Notes: generated from the letters alone by a model not told the origin. DNA of 26,788 bases from CAZDHT01 sp964505325 (GCA_964505325.1 CAZDHT010000046.1:1-26788); one strand, 5' to 3'; positions 1 to 8,414 are shown, counted from the first letter of the stretch. Numbers and translations are program-made.

Positions 1-51
1 CAGCAGCAATGCCAACCCACCGGCGACCCATTCCAGCCGACTCGTGTTCAT
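1..51 (-). CDS. N-terminal fragment of an unidentified exported or membrane protein
   Basis: Only 17 codons lie in the window; the gene runs off the left edge. It starts at the ATG at 51-49, with GGAGG eight bases upstream, which is a well-placed ribosome binding site. The residues MNTSRLEWVAGGLALLL look like the start of a signal anchor: a short polar stretch followed by a hydrophobic run. It follows secDF on the same strand after a 55-base gap, so it is probably cotranscribed with it. N-termini of MCE/MlaD-type proteins look similar, but 17 residues cannot establish the family. Confidence 0.55.
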   Translation of the reverse strand, partial: MNTSRLEWVAGGLALLL

Positions 52-106
52 GTCAACTTCCTCCGCACCCGATTCCATGCGCTACGGTCGTCGCCGCCGG
101 CACCGG

Positions 107-3100
107 TTATCTTCTCGATGCGCGGAACCCTTCCAGCGGGCGGGCGATTCGAGTGGACCGCGCGCTCAACGGCCCGCGAAGGGCCCCCTGCTCGCCCGTC
201 ATCAGCAGGATGGGGCTGGCGATGAAAATCGACGAGTAGGTCCCGACCACCACGCCGATCATCAGGGTGAATGCGAAGTCCTCAATCGCCGCCCCGCCGA
301 ACACAAACAGCGCCACCACCGCCAGCAGGGTGGTCAGCGACGTCAGCATCGTACGACTCAACGTCTGGTTGATGCTCAGGTTGACGATCTCGGGGAACTG
401 AGTCTTGCGCACCCGCCGGCGGTTCTCGCGGATGCGGTCGAACACCACGATGGTGTCGTTGAGCGAGTAACCAATGATGGTGAGCAGCGCCGCGATGACG
501 GTCAGGCTGATCTCGCGCCCGGAGAGTGCCAGGGCGCCCAGCGTGATGGCCACGTCGTGAACCAGCGCGGCAACCGCCGCCAGGCCGAACCGGAACTCGA
601 ACCGGAACCAGATGTACGCGACGATGGCCACCAGCGCAAGCACCAGAGCCACCGCGGCCTTCACCGCCAGTTCACTGGCGACCGCGGGGTGGATCTTGTC
701 GATCTGGGCGAAGGGCTCGAGCGTCGCCATCTTGTTGGCCTTGAGCGCGCTCTTGATCGCCAGCAGCGTGCCGGACTTAGCCGCGATGGTGAACACGTTC
801 GCCTCGCCTTTCGCGTCGAGCTCACCCGCCGGCTCGACCTTGGCATCTTTCAGTTCCGGATCGTCCAGGATCTGCCGGATGTCGGCGGGCTTCACCGCCT
901 TCCTCAAGGAGACGCGGACGACCAGCTTGCCGTCGGCGTCGGAAAGCGTCCGGACGCCCTCGTCGACGAGCAGGCTCTTTCCGTCGGGGCCGGTGAACGC
1001 CTGGCGAATGTCGCCGGTGATCAGCTCGCTGTCGAACACGGTGTCCACGTTCGATTCGAGCACTGGGCCGGCCCGCGGCGACGCGTCGGCTCGCCTCACC
1101 GTGTAGCTGTAGAGGATTCGGCCGGACTCATCGACCAGTTGTTCGCCCCGGCCGATCACGCACCCGGTCGAGCCCAGCCCGGCCAGGCGCCGGATCATCT
1201 CCTGCGGATCCGCCTGCCGGTCGACTTCGACCTTCACGGCCACGCCCCCCTCGGCCATGTCCGGGTGTTCGCCGGCTCCGAACCGCTTGGCGGCCTTCAC
1301 GTCCACCACCGGCACATAGCGGAACCGGACCCAGAAGGCGGTGCTGCCCTCGGCCGCCGCCAGGCCGGCCACGTTGGCGACCTCCTGCACCTCGGCATCC
1401 GCGTACCCGGCCTGGTTGAGCCGGGCGCGGACCACGTCGGCGTCCGCCTTCTGCGCGAGGTTGACCATCACGCGGGATCCGGAGCCAAACTCGATGCCCA
1501 GCCGGTTTCCCGGGCCCGCGAAGAAATAGACGAGGCCGGCCACGACGAGCACCGCCGACGCGGTCAGCCAGACCTTCCGCATCCGAATGAAGGGGATCCG
1601 CGGGTTCTTAACCAGTTCCAGCGACGGGAGGATCGACTTGACCAGGCCCGCCTGGATCAGGGCCTCGAAGATGATGCGCGTCACGACCAGCGCGGTGAAC
1701 ATGCTGATGACGATGCCGTACGACAGGGTGACGGCGAATCCCCTGATCGGCCCGGAGCCGAACTGGTACAGGATGATGGCGGTGATGAGGGTGGTCAGGT
1801 TGGCGTCGAAGATGGTGACCAGCGCCCTGCGGTGGCCGTCGCGCATGCAATCCACCAGCTTCTTCTCCGCCAGCTTTTTGAGCTCTTCGCGGATGCGCTC
1901 GAAGATCAGCACGTTGGCGTCGATCGACATGCCGACGGTGAGAATGATGCCCGCGATGCCGGGCAAGGTCAGCGTGGCGCCGCGCACCGCCAGCGCGGCC
2001 ACCAGCATGAGCAGGTTGAGCAGCAGCGCGAAGCTGGCGACGAGCCCGGCCTTCTGGTAGTACACCAGGATGAGAAGGACGACCGCGACAAAGCCGATGG
2101 CGATGGCCCGCTGGCCGTCCTGGATGGACTTCATGCCCTGGTAGGGGCCGACGTATTGCTCGCTCTCCGGCGCCAACGGCGTCCGGAGGCTGCCGGAGCG
2201 GAGGACGGTGACCAAGTCCCGGGCGCTCTTCTGGGTGAAGCCGCCGGTAATCTGGGCGGAGCCGGCGATCGCCTCGTTGATGACGGGCGCCGAATGGACC
2301 CTTCCTTGCTTGGTCAGCTTCTCGTCCTTGTCGCGCACGTCATCCAGGACGATGGCCAGGCGTCTCCCGATGTTGGCCTTGGTCAGTCTGTAGAACGCTT
2401 CCCGGTCGGTAAACGTGAGATTCACCGCGAGTTCGCTCTGGGCTTTCCCGCCCCATCCGAGGCTGACCCGCTCGACCTGCTGGCCGGTGAGGCCGATCTC
2501 GTCGCTGATCAGGAGCTTCTCGGTGGGCTCCTGGCCCGGCTTGGGCTCCTTGCGCTTCATCACGTAGTAGTGCCAGCCGGGGGGCGCTTTTCCGAGCTTC
2601 CGGGCCTCCTTGAGCACGTGGGCGCTGCTTTTTTCATCGGCGACGACGCGGAATTCCAGGCGGCCGATCCGGGTGATGATCGCTCGGATTCTCGCGATCT
2701 CGCTGGCGTCGGACCCAGGGATCTGGACCAGGATACGGTCTTCTCCGAGCGGCTGGATGCGCGGCTCCTTCAGGCCGTAGGCATCCACCCGCTGGCGGAT
2801 GACGTCCGTCACTTCCTCCGCGGTGAAGGCCTGCCCGGCGCCTCCCTCCGGAGCGACGATCCGATACACCATCTCCGTCCCGCCCCTCAGGTCCAGCCCC
2901 AGGGTCAGGCCCAGCGAGGTCCGTTCGACCAGCCGGGTCTTGATCCAGTGCTTGCGGGTCTCGTCCCATTCTTCGGACAGGACCCGGACCTCTCGGTCGG
3001 ACACGCGATGGAACCATCGCGTGACCAACGCCCACGAGCTGTAGACCTTGGTGCGACGGATGACCTTGCGGCTCTTGATCGCCGCCCGGTCGATCCGCTT

Positions 3101-3364
3101 CACTTCGTCCACGTCGCGCGGCGCCTCGGGGTCCTTAATCCTGCCTTTCTCGTCCCGCTCGGGGCTGAATTCCTCGGTCAGCGTGTCCCGGACTTCCCAC
3201 GTCCCGACCTTGGTGTCCTCGATCGGGTAGTTCACCAAGCAGACCAGCACGGTGAGCAAGAGCACCAACACCACGCGCCCGTATGTTTTCTTGAACAGCC
3301 ACCCCGCCACCTCGCCTGGGGCTTTTATGGCTTTCGCTATGGTTTCTATGATCTTCTTTATCAT
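107..3364 (-). CDS. secDF: SecDF fusion, proton-driven Sec export subunit
   Basis: A single 1085-residue chain joins SecD and SecF, which are separate proteins in E. coli. SecDF uses the proton gradient to pull exported polypeptides out of the SecYEG channel on the outer side of the membrane. Visible: an N-terminal membrane segment (about 29-46); a SecD head with LGLDLRGG at 155-162; a SecD membrane block with MSIDANVLIFERI near 478; a second N-terminal helix near 600; a SecF head; and LNDTIVVFDRIREN near 966 followed by SecF helices. The SecF head reads GIEFGSGS near 620 where GIDFxGGT is usual. It lies 53 bases downstream of yajC, as in the classical tgt-yajC-secD-secF order. Start ATG at 3364 has a GAGGG-type site upstream. 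Family identity is secure. Confidence 0.97.
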   Translation of the reverse strand: MIKKIIETIAKAIKAPGEVAGWLFKKTYGRVVLVLLLTVLVCLVNYPIEDTKVGTWEVRDTLTEEFSPERDEKGRIKDPEAPRDVDEVKRIDRAAIKSRKVIRRTKVYSSWALVTRWFHRVSDREVRVLSEEWDETRKHWIKTRLVERTSLGLTLGLDLRGGTEMVYRIVAPEGGAGQAFTAEEVTDVIRQRVDAYGLKEPRIQPLGEDRILVQIPGSDASEIARIRAIITRIGRLEFRVVADEKSSAHVLKEARKLGKAPPGWHYYVMKRKEPKPGQEPTEKLLISDEIGLTGQQVERVSLGWGGKAQSELAVNLTFTDREAFYRLTKANIGRRLAIVLDDVRDKDEKLTKQGRVHSAPVINEAIAGSAQITGGFTQKSARDLVTVLRSGSLRTPLAPESEQYVGPYQGMKSIQDGQRAIAIGFVAVVLLILVYYQKAGLVASFALLLNLLMLVAALAVRGATLTLPGIAGIILTVGMSIDANVLIFERIREELKKLAEKKLVDCMRDGHRRALVTIFDANLTTLITAIILYQFGSGPIRGFAVTLSYGIVISMFTALVVTRIIFEALIQAGLVKSILPSLELVKNPRIPFIRMRKVWLTASAVLVVAGLVYFFAGPGNRLGIEFGSGSRVMVNLAQKADADVVRARLNQAGYADAEVQEVANVAGLAAAEGSTAFWVRFRYVPVVDVKAAKRFGAGEHPDMAEGGVAVKVEVDRQADPQEMIRRLAGLGSTGCVIGRGEQLVDESGRILYSYTVRRADASPRAGPVLESNVDTVFDSELITGDIRQAFTGPDGKSLLVDEGVRTLSDADGKLVVRVSLRKAVKPADIRQILDDPELKDAKVEPAGELDAKGEANVFTIAAKSGTLLAIKSALKANKMATLEPFAQIDKIHPAVASELAVKAAVALVLALVAIVAYIWFRFEFRFGLAAVAALVHDVAITLGALALSGREISLTVIAALLTIIGYSLNDTIVVFDRIRENRRRVRKTQFPEIVNLSINQTLSRTMLTSLTTLLAVVALFVFGGAAIEDFAFTLMIGVVVGTYSSIFIASPILLMTGEQGALRGPLSARSTRIARPLEGFRASRR

Positions 3365-3417
3365 CTACCCTGGTCCCTCTATCTGGTCACCCGACACGGC
3401 GCCGCCGGGCGGATGTT

Positions 3418-3792
3418 CTACTGTTTGGTCTGCTCGTCCCCCTTGACGACTCGCGCGATGGCGCCGCGGGAGAACGTCAGCTTCACGTCATCGCCGACCT
3501 TCAGCACGACCTCCTTCTCCTTCAGCTGCCAGACCTTGCCGCAGATCCCGCCGATGGTGACCACCTCGTCGCCCTTCGAGATGGCGCTGAGCATGGAGCG
3601 CCGCTGCTTTTCGCGCTTTCGTTGTGGCGCGACAACGAACAGGTACATGATGACAAACACGATGATCAGCGGCATGAGGAGCTGCCAGAGGGCGCCGCCG
3701 CCGCGGCCCTGTCCGGTCCCGGCCGGCGGACTGGTGCCGGCCGACGGGGTGGAACTGACCTGCGCCAACAGGCAATAGAATCTCGCAATCAT
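3418..3792 (-). CDS. yajC: YajC, SecDF-associated preprotein translocase subunit
   Basis: The 124-residue product has one membrane helix (about 36-54) followed by a basic stretch (APQRKREKQRR) and a cytosolic domain containing GDEVVTIGGICGKV. These are the hallmarks of YajC, a small partner of SecDF and YidC. The N-terminal part is longer than usual and has a low-complexity Pro/Gly/Ser stretch before the helix. I start it at the ATG at 3792 because GGAG lies six bases upstream; a GTG at 3804 in the same frame would add four residues but overlaps that site. It sits 29 bases downstream of tgt and 53 bases upstream of secDF, all on one strand, so one transcript is likely. Confidence 0.93.
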   Translation of the reverse strand: MIARFYCLLAQVSSTPSAGTSPPAGTGQGRGGGALWQLLMPLIIVFVIMYLFVVAPQRKREKQRRSMLSAISKGDEVVTIGGICGKVWQLKEKEVVLKVGDDVKLTFSRGAIARVVKGDEQTKQ

Positions 3793-3821
3793 TTCAGTCT
3801 CCACTCAGATTGCGGGCGACG

Positions 3822-4922
3822 CTACTCCGCCATCCTGGCGAGCGCTTCCGCCCTGAACTCGTCAAATCGGTCCTCCAGAATCGCCTGACGCGCACGCCGC
3901 ATCAGGTTCTCGTAGAACGTCAGGTTGTGCAGCGACACCCATATCGCGGCGGCCATCTCTCCCGCCAGGAACAGGTGGCGCAGGACCCCGCGCGATGCCG
4001 TCCGGCACGCCCGGCAATCGCACGCCTCGTCGAGCGGGAGAGCGCTCTCCGCGTGCTCGGCGTTGCGAAGCCGGACCTTGCCGCGCCAGGTGAACGCGCA
4101 GGCGCCGCGGGCGTTTCGCGTCGGCATCACGCAGTCGAACATGTCGACCCCCTGCCCGATCGCCCGGAGCAGGTCGCCGGGCGGGCCGACGCCCATCAGG
4201 TATCGGGGCTTCGCTTCCGGGAGCCTCGGCGCGGTGCAGGCGACGACCTCGTCCATCAGGAGCGGGCCCTCGCCGACGCTGACGCCCCCGATAGCATACC
4301 CGTCGAAGGGCATTTGCGCCAGTGTTTGTGCGCATTTTGCGCGCAGGTCCTCGTAGGTGCTGCCCTGCACGATGCCGAAGAGCGCCTGGCCGTTGGTGTG
4401 GGCCTCCAGGCATCGGGCGGCCCACGCGACGGTACGTTCCATCGCCCGCTCGGCGCGGTCGCGCTCGCAGGGATACGGCACGCACTCATCGAGGCACATC
4501 ATGATGTCCGAGCCGAGCGTTTCCTGGATCCGAATGGCCCGCTCGGGCCCGATGAAGAATTCGGTTCCGTCCACGTGGGACTGGAAGCGCACGCCGTCGT
4601 CCGTCACCTTGCACAGCCGCGCCAGTGAGAACACCTGAAATCCGCCGCTGTCGGTCAGGATAGGTCCGTCCCAGCCCATGAACCGGTGCAGCCCGCCCAG
4701 GTTCCTGACCGTCTGCTCGCCCGGCCGCACGGCGAGGTGATAGGTGTTGGCGAGCACCATGGCGGCGCCCGCCTCGGCAACCAGCGGCGGGATGAGCGCC
4801 TTGACGGCGCCCTGCGTGCCGACGGGCATGAAGACCGGCGTCTCGACGTCGCCGTGCGCCGTCCGGATGATGCCAGCCCGGGCGCCCGTCCCGGCGTCGA
4901 TGTGCTCGAGAATGAATTCCAT
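3822..4922 (-). CDS. tgt: Bacterial tRNA-guanine transglycosylase
   Basis: This cytosolic enzyme swaps the wobble guanine of tRNAs with GUN anticodons for the queuosine precursor preQ1. The 366 residues match the usual bacterial length. DSGGFQ with Asp91 is the conserved acid/base motif; DMFDCVMPTRNAR with Asp263 holds the nucleophile; and Cys301, Cys303, Cys306 and His332 form the zinc site. It heads the tgt-yajC-secDF order. Another queuosine gene, queH, lies about 1.5 kb upstream on the same strand. No clear Shine-Dalgarno sequence precedes the ATG; instead a short hairpin (4941-4955) sits in the leader. No queA is in the window. Confidence 0.97.
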   Translation of the reverse strand: MEFILEHIDAGTGARAGIIRTAHGDVETPVFMPVGTQGAVKALIPPLVAEAGAAMVLANTYHLAVRPGEQTVRNLGGLHRFMGWDGPILTDSGGFQVFSLARLCKVTDDGVRFQSHVDGTEFFIGPERAIRIQETLGSDIMMCLDECVPYPCERDRAERAMERTVAWAARCLEAHTNGQALFGIVQGSTYEDLRAKCAQTLAQMPFDGYAIGGVSVGEGPLLMDEVVACTAPRLPEAKPRYLMGVGPPGDLLRAIGQGVDMFDCVMPTRNARGACAFTWRGKVRLRNAEHAESALPLDEACDCRACRTASRGVLRHLFLAGEMAAAIWVSLHNLTFYENLMRRARQAILEDRFDEFRAEALARMAE

Positions 4923-4940
4923 CGTGCCGATCAGTGTCCA

Positions 4941-4955
4941 GAGGCCCGGGGCCTC
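4941..4955 (-). promoter_or_regulatory. Short GC hairpin in the tgt leader
   Basis: A six-base stem, GAGGCC paired with GGCCTC around a three-base loop, lies 18 bases before the tgt start codon. If the promoter at 4973-5001 is used, this hairpin fills much of a leader of about 43 bases that has no recognisable Shine-Dalgarno sequence. It may influence tgt translation, or may be incidental in GC-rich DNA. Confidence 0.4.
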
Positions 4956-4972
4956 AGTAGCGTTTGCATCCG

Positions 4973-5001
4973 ATTAACCCACAGGTGGCAAAAAGTGTCA
5001 G
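4973..5001 (-). promoter_or_regulatory. Probable sigma-70-type promoter for tgt-yajC-secDF
   Basis: On the minus strand CTGACA and GTTAAT are separated by exactly 17 bp. The -35 matches consensus at five of six positions and the -10 at four. Predicted transcription starts near 4966. Spacing and location support it; the -10 is only moderate. Confidence 0.5.
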
Positions 5002-5030
5002 GAGCCCGTTCCTTTATTGAGTTTCGGATG

Positions 5031-5152
5031 AGAGAAGGAAAAACGGGAAAACGGGGCAATGGGAAAGGAATTCCCGTTTGCAGGGGCGGTTCGCGAACCG
5101 CCCCTACCTCTTCCCGCTTTCCCGCTTTCCCACTTTTCCATTTTTCCTTGTC
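5031..5152. repeat. Composite inverted repeat with a perfect 24-bp palindrome core
   Basis: At 5082-5105, AGGGGCGGTTCG is followed directly by its exact reverse complement. Around it lie a purine-rich left arm (about 5031-5070, made of AAGGAAAAACGGG-like units) and a pyrimidine-rich right arm (about 5107-5152) whose complement reads AAGGAAAAATGG and similar. The whole can fold into one long imperfect hairpin. It occupies the gap between the tgt promoter and the spoIID-like stop codon, and contains no coding signal. A palindrome this exact with degenerate arms suggests a dispersed genomic repeat; it could also end spoIID transcripts. Confidence 0.7.
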
Positions 5153-5179
5153 CCGCTTCCATTGATTACATGACTTTCA

Positions 5180-6427
5180 CTAGTACGCTTTTCCGACCTC
5201 GGCGCCGGGGTAATAGTTTTCGAGTATCTCCTCGCACGTCTTGTCCGCCTCAGCCATTCCTTTGGCGCCCCACTGGCACATTCCCACGCCATGACCCCAG
5301 CCATGACCCTGGAACAGGAAGCCGCTGCCGTCGGCTTTCACGGTGAACCGCGTGCTGAACACCCCGGCGGGGCGGCGCAGGGTTCGCCACGTGCCGACGC
5401 GCCTCCTGAACTCGGGCCCGGACATCGGCTTCGTGTTGCCGTCTGTCAGGTGCAGTACCACCCTCCCCACCCGTCCGTCCAGCCCGACCTCGTGCAGGCT
5501 CAGGTTCTTCAGTTCGCCCTCGCCCAGCTTCCGGGCCAGCTCGCTCGGCGAGATACGGAACGACCATTGATATCGCGGGCACTTGGTGCAATATCCGCAC
5601 AGCGCCCCGCGCAGCGGCGAGGTCCGGTCGGCCAGCGCCTTCACGGCATCGGCGGTGGTTCCGCCGCAGCACGCGTGGTAGTAGGCCACGAACGGCTCGT
5701 GGCCGTAGTGGAGCGCCTGCCCCGCGGTGGCGGCGATGGCGGCGGTCGTCCGGGGATCCTCCTTGTCGAATCCTCCGTAGACCTGGTCGGCGACGGTGGG
5801 CCGAACGTGGGCCGGCTGGCCGTTCCGCTCCGCCATCTTGGCGAGGGCGTATGTTCGCGCGGCGATCGCCTGGGCTTTCAGAGCCTCCTCCGGCCAGTCC
5901 TTGTACACCTCGCACGGCACAACGCCGCGAAGATACCCCTCCAGATCGACCAGGTTGACGATGCGGAGCTTGCCGTCCGCCGGGCTGACCAGAAGCGAGC
6001 CGCGGTAGCGGCGGCCGTTGACCTCGACCGGCACCCGGGCCGGGGCGAAGTGCACGGCGCAGGGCGTTCGGATGATGCCGTCCACCAGCACGTCGCCCCC
6101 CAGGGCGCGGACCCTCTGGGAACTCAACTCGGGGCCCGCGTCGAGCTGCCGCGGCTCCTGGGCCTCGCCGGCGACCAGAATCTCGTAGGACCCGCGAATG
6201 GTGACCTTCGCCGTCTCCAGTCTGTCAAACAGCAAGACCCGGATGACGGGCACGCCCGTCGGGGGCGGCTCCAGTTCGACCGTCCGGGAACACGAGCCGA
6301 GCATCGTGGCGAGGCACGCCACCGTCGTCGCCTTCAGCGCCACGCCGTACCGCCACCGCAGGCTCCGGGCGCCACGGCGCGGGTTGCGCCTGCGTGCTCG
6401 ACGTCTGTCAGCATTCCTGCTTCGCAC
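5180..6427 (-). CDS. SpoIID/LytB-type lipoprotein, probable peptidoglycan lytic enzyme
   Basis: SpoIID-family proteins cleave glycan strands lacking stem peptides; outside spore-formers they are thought to remodel the wall. The 415 residues include a hydrophobic segment ending in LGSC (lipobox, Cys46), so the mature protein is probably an anchored lipoprotein. The core motif runs GVVPCEV (Glu173, matching the catalytic glutamate position) then LKAQAIAARTYAL (183-195). Conserved elements include HACCGGTT (251-258), CGYCTKC (277-283), GHGWGHGVGMCQWGAKG (374-390) and the terminal ILENYYPG. The GTG at 6427 overlaps queH by 20 bases and yields a very basic leader; a GTG at 6343 (codon 29) would give a more typical lipoprotein signal. 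Neither start has a strong ribosome site. It follows queH closely, so cotranscription is likely. Confidence 0.88.
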   Translation of the reverse strand: MRSRNADRRRARRRNPRRGARSLRWRYGVALKATTVACLATMLGSCSRTVELEPPPTGVPVIRVLLFDRLETAKVTIRGSYEILVAGEAQEPRQLDAGPELSSQRVRALGGDVLVDGIIRTPCAVHFAPARVPVEVNGRRYRGSLLVSPADGKLRIVNLVDLEGYLRGVVPCEVYKDWPEEALKAQAIAARTYALAKMAERNGQPAHVRPTVADQVYGGFDKEDPRTTAAIAATAGQALHYGHEPFVAYYHACCGGTTADAVKALADRTSPLRGALCGYCTKCPRYQWSFRISPSELARKLGEGELKNLSLHEVGLDGRVGRVVLHLTDGNTKPMSGPEFRRRVGTWRTLRRPAGVFSTRFTVKADGSGFLFQGHGWGHGVGMCQWGAKGMAEADKTCEEILENYYPGAEVGKAY

Positions 6428-6968
6428 GATAGATCTCGACCTTGGTATCCTTGTACCGTTCGTATTCGCTGAAGATACAGCCGCAGTACTGCTGGCGATA
6501 GAGGCTCATCTTCCTGGCGATGGCCAGCCCGTCATCGGCGCGGTCTCGGAGGTCGCGATAGAGGAACTCGACGCCGGTCTCCGCGGCGGCGGCCGCGCCC
6601 GCCCGCCGGATGGCGTCGTGGTCCTGGTGCCGGCTGCTCAGCATGGTAGTAGAGAACGCGTCCGCGCCCTTCTCCGCCGCGTAGCGGGCGGTCCGTCCCA
6701 GCCGCTCGCGGTAGCACACGGGGCAGCGGCCCGCGCCGTCGGGCGCGACCAGCTCGAGGAAACGGGTCAGCCCGTACTCCCGGTCGGCGTCGTACCGGAT
6801 GCCGCGGCGTTCGGCGAACACTTCCAGAGCTTTCAATCGCTTTCGGAATTCGAGCAGCGGGTGGATGTTCGGGTTGTAGAAGTAGGCGAGCACGTCGCCC
6901 AGTCCGCCGAACGCATCCAGCGTGCCCGCAAGGCACGGGGCGCAACATACGTGGACCACGATCTTCAT
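6408..6968 (-). CDS. queH: Epoxyqueuosine reductase QueH
   Basis: QueH (formerly DUF208) carries out the last step of queuosine synthesis, reducing epoxyqueuosine in tRNA to queuosine; it is unrelated to the cobalamin enzyme QueG. The 186-residue protein shows the family cysteines: Cys8-Cys9 and Cys12 in HVCCAPC, Cys82 and Cys85 in CPVC, and Cys162 and Cys164 in YCGC, which hold an iron-sulfur cluster and a metal site in characterised members. FYNPNIHP and STTMLSSRHQ are also conserved family sequences. It lies 72 bases downstream of the TPR/alpha-CTD gene and overlaps the spoIID-like gene by 20 bases. With tgt nearby it shows that this organism makes queuosine through the QueH route. Confidence 0.95.
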   Translation of the reverse strand: MKIVVHVCCAPCLAGTLDAFGGLGDVLAYFYNPNIHPLLEFRKRLKALEVFAERRGIRYDADREYGLTRFLELVAPDGAGRCPVCYRERLGRTARYAAEKGADAFSTTMLSSRHQDHDAIRRAGAAAAAETGVEFLYRDLRDRADDGLAIARKMSLYRQQYCGCIFSEYERYKDTKVEIYRAKQEC

Positions 6969-7040
6969 ACCGGCAATGATGCCTCGCCCGTTCCTGGCTT
7001 CTGTGTGAGCAGCGCGAGCATGGGCCGGCCGGCACCCACG

Positions 7041-8414
7041 CTACGCTTCGGCGTCCGGCGTGTCGCCGCTGAGAGTGAGGCCGTGGGCGGCGAGTTTCTG
7101 TCGGATCTCCAAGAGCGAGGTGCGCCCGAAGTTACGCGTCGCCAGCAACTCCTCCTTGGTCTTCGAGACCAGGTCGCCGATGACCCTGACGCTCGCCGCC
7201 TCGAGACACCGGCGGCTCCGCACCGAAAGCTCCAGGTCGTCCACCGGCTGCCGGAGCACGTCCTGGGCGCCGTCCACCTCGGCCTGACGGGTGGCCGCCA
7301 GCACCCGCCGCGTCACCTCGTCCATGTTCTCGTCCTCAAACATCCCGAGTTGCAGGCCCTTGCTGTTGAGCACGTCCTTGATCTCGGTGAGGGACGTCTC
7401 GCCGAAGTTCTTGTAGCTCAACAGCTCCTGCTCGGTCTTCTGGACCAGGTCGCCCAGCACCTTGATCTCCATCTTGGCCAGGCAGTTGCGGCTTCTGACG
7501 GAAAGCTCGAAGTCCGAAATCGGGGTCTTGAGGATGTCGACGCGCCGCTGAACTTCCTTCTGCATGTCATCGTCGACGATGGTGTGGAGCGAGGCCACGG
7601 CCTCTGCGTAGTACAGCCGCGCCCGCGGTTCGTTGGGGCGGGCCTTCAGGACGCGCTCGAAGCATTGCGCGGCGTCCGGGTAGCGGCCCTTGTCCTCGTA
7701 CAGGATTCCCAAGTTCATCAGTGCGCCCACGAAGCTCACATCCTGCTTGAGGATTTCTTCGTAGACCTGCATCGCCCCGGTCTCATCGCCGCCCAGGTTG
7801 GCGTTGTAGGCCAGGCGGAACTTGGCCTTCAGGGCGCCCGGATCGCGTTCCACCGAGTTTTGATACGTCTCTTCGGCCTTGTCGTATTCGCCGGCGATGT
7901 CATACGAGAGGCCCCGAAGGTACTCGACCTCCGTCATCAGCGCCTCGTTCTTGGCCAGCCGATCGAGCAGCGCCGTTCCGCCCTCCGTGTCGCCCACCTT
8001 GATTCGGGCCTCGGCCACCAGCAGGGCGGCCCCGTCGTCGGAGGGGTCCGACGACATCACTTTCTCGGCGTAGCCGAGCGCTCGGGCGCTGCGGCCCATG
8101 TCGAGTTCGCACAGCGCGAGAAAGAAGTTGCTGTCCGCCGTCGAGGCGGCCGCGCCCAGCGCCGCCTGAGCTTCTTCGGGCTTGCCCAGCACCCACAGCG
8201 CGATGCCGCGCTTCAGGCTTGCCTTGCCGGCGTTCATCGACTGCGCCAACTCCGACGATTCGTCCGCGAGCTGAACGGCGAATTCCTCCACGGTCCCCCT
8301 CAGCTCGCTGTCGAAACACACCTGCTCACGGAACTTCACGAACACGGAGCGCTCGGTCTGATCGGAGGTGAGAATGGACTGAACATCGACGGGAGCCGCA
8401 GTCTCTTCAGACAT
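7041..8414 (-). CDS. TPR protein with two tandem RNA polymerase alpha-CTD domains
   Basis: The 457 residues contain about six TPR-like helical repeats (roughly 70-280; for example LGILYEDKGRYPDAAQCFERV), then two copies of the C-terminal domain of RNA polymerase alpha (about 298-355 and 388-445). Using E. coli numbering, copy 1 (FELSVRSRNCL, then GDLVQKT, NFGETSLTEIKD) keeps Arg265, Asn268, Cys269, Gly296, Ser299 and Glu302; copy 2 (LELSVRSRRCL, NFGRTSLLEIR) keeps these except Asn268, which is Arg. Lys298 is Thr in both. Asp259 and Glu261, the sigma-contact residues, remain in both. There is no alpha N-terminal domain, so it cannot assemble polymerase. I infer a DNA-binding or sigma-touching regulator presented by TPRs. 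ATG 8414 is chosen for GGAG eight bases upstream; an ATG at 8420 is too close to it. Such proteins occur in planctomycetes, without an assigned function known to me. Confidence 0.9.
   Translation of the reverse strand: MSEETAAPVDVQSILTSDQTERSVFVKFREQVCFDSELRGTVEEFAVQLADESSELAQSMNAGKASLKRGIALWVLGKPEEAQAALGAAASTADSNFFLALCELDMGRSARALGYAEKVMSSDPSDDGAALLVAEARIKVGDTEGGTALLDRLAKNEALMTEVEYLRGLSYDIAGEYDKAEETYQNSVERDPGALKAKFRLAYNANLGGDETGAMQVYEEILKQDVSFVGALMNLGILYEDKGRYPDAAQCFERVLKARPNEPRARLYYAEAVASLHTIVDDDMQKEVQRRVDILKTPISDFELSVRSRNCLAKMEIKVLGDLVQKTEQELLSYKNFGETSLTEIKDVLNSKGLQLGMFEDENMDEVTRRVLAATRQAEVDGAQDVLRQPVDDLELSVRSRRCLEAASVRVIGDLVSKTKEELLATRNFGRTSLLEIRQKLAAHGLTLSGDTPDAEA

Noticed and set aside
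44..3778. Open frame of 1244 codons on the plus strand
   Set aside because: Mirror frame of secDF and yajC; no domain, no start signal and skewed composition.
4923..4972. A preQ1 riboswitch before tgt
   Set aside because: The short leader has one GC hairpin but none of the C-rich loop and A-rich tail pattern of preQ1-I, and no pseudoknot partner is visible.
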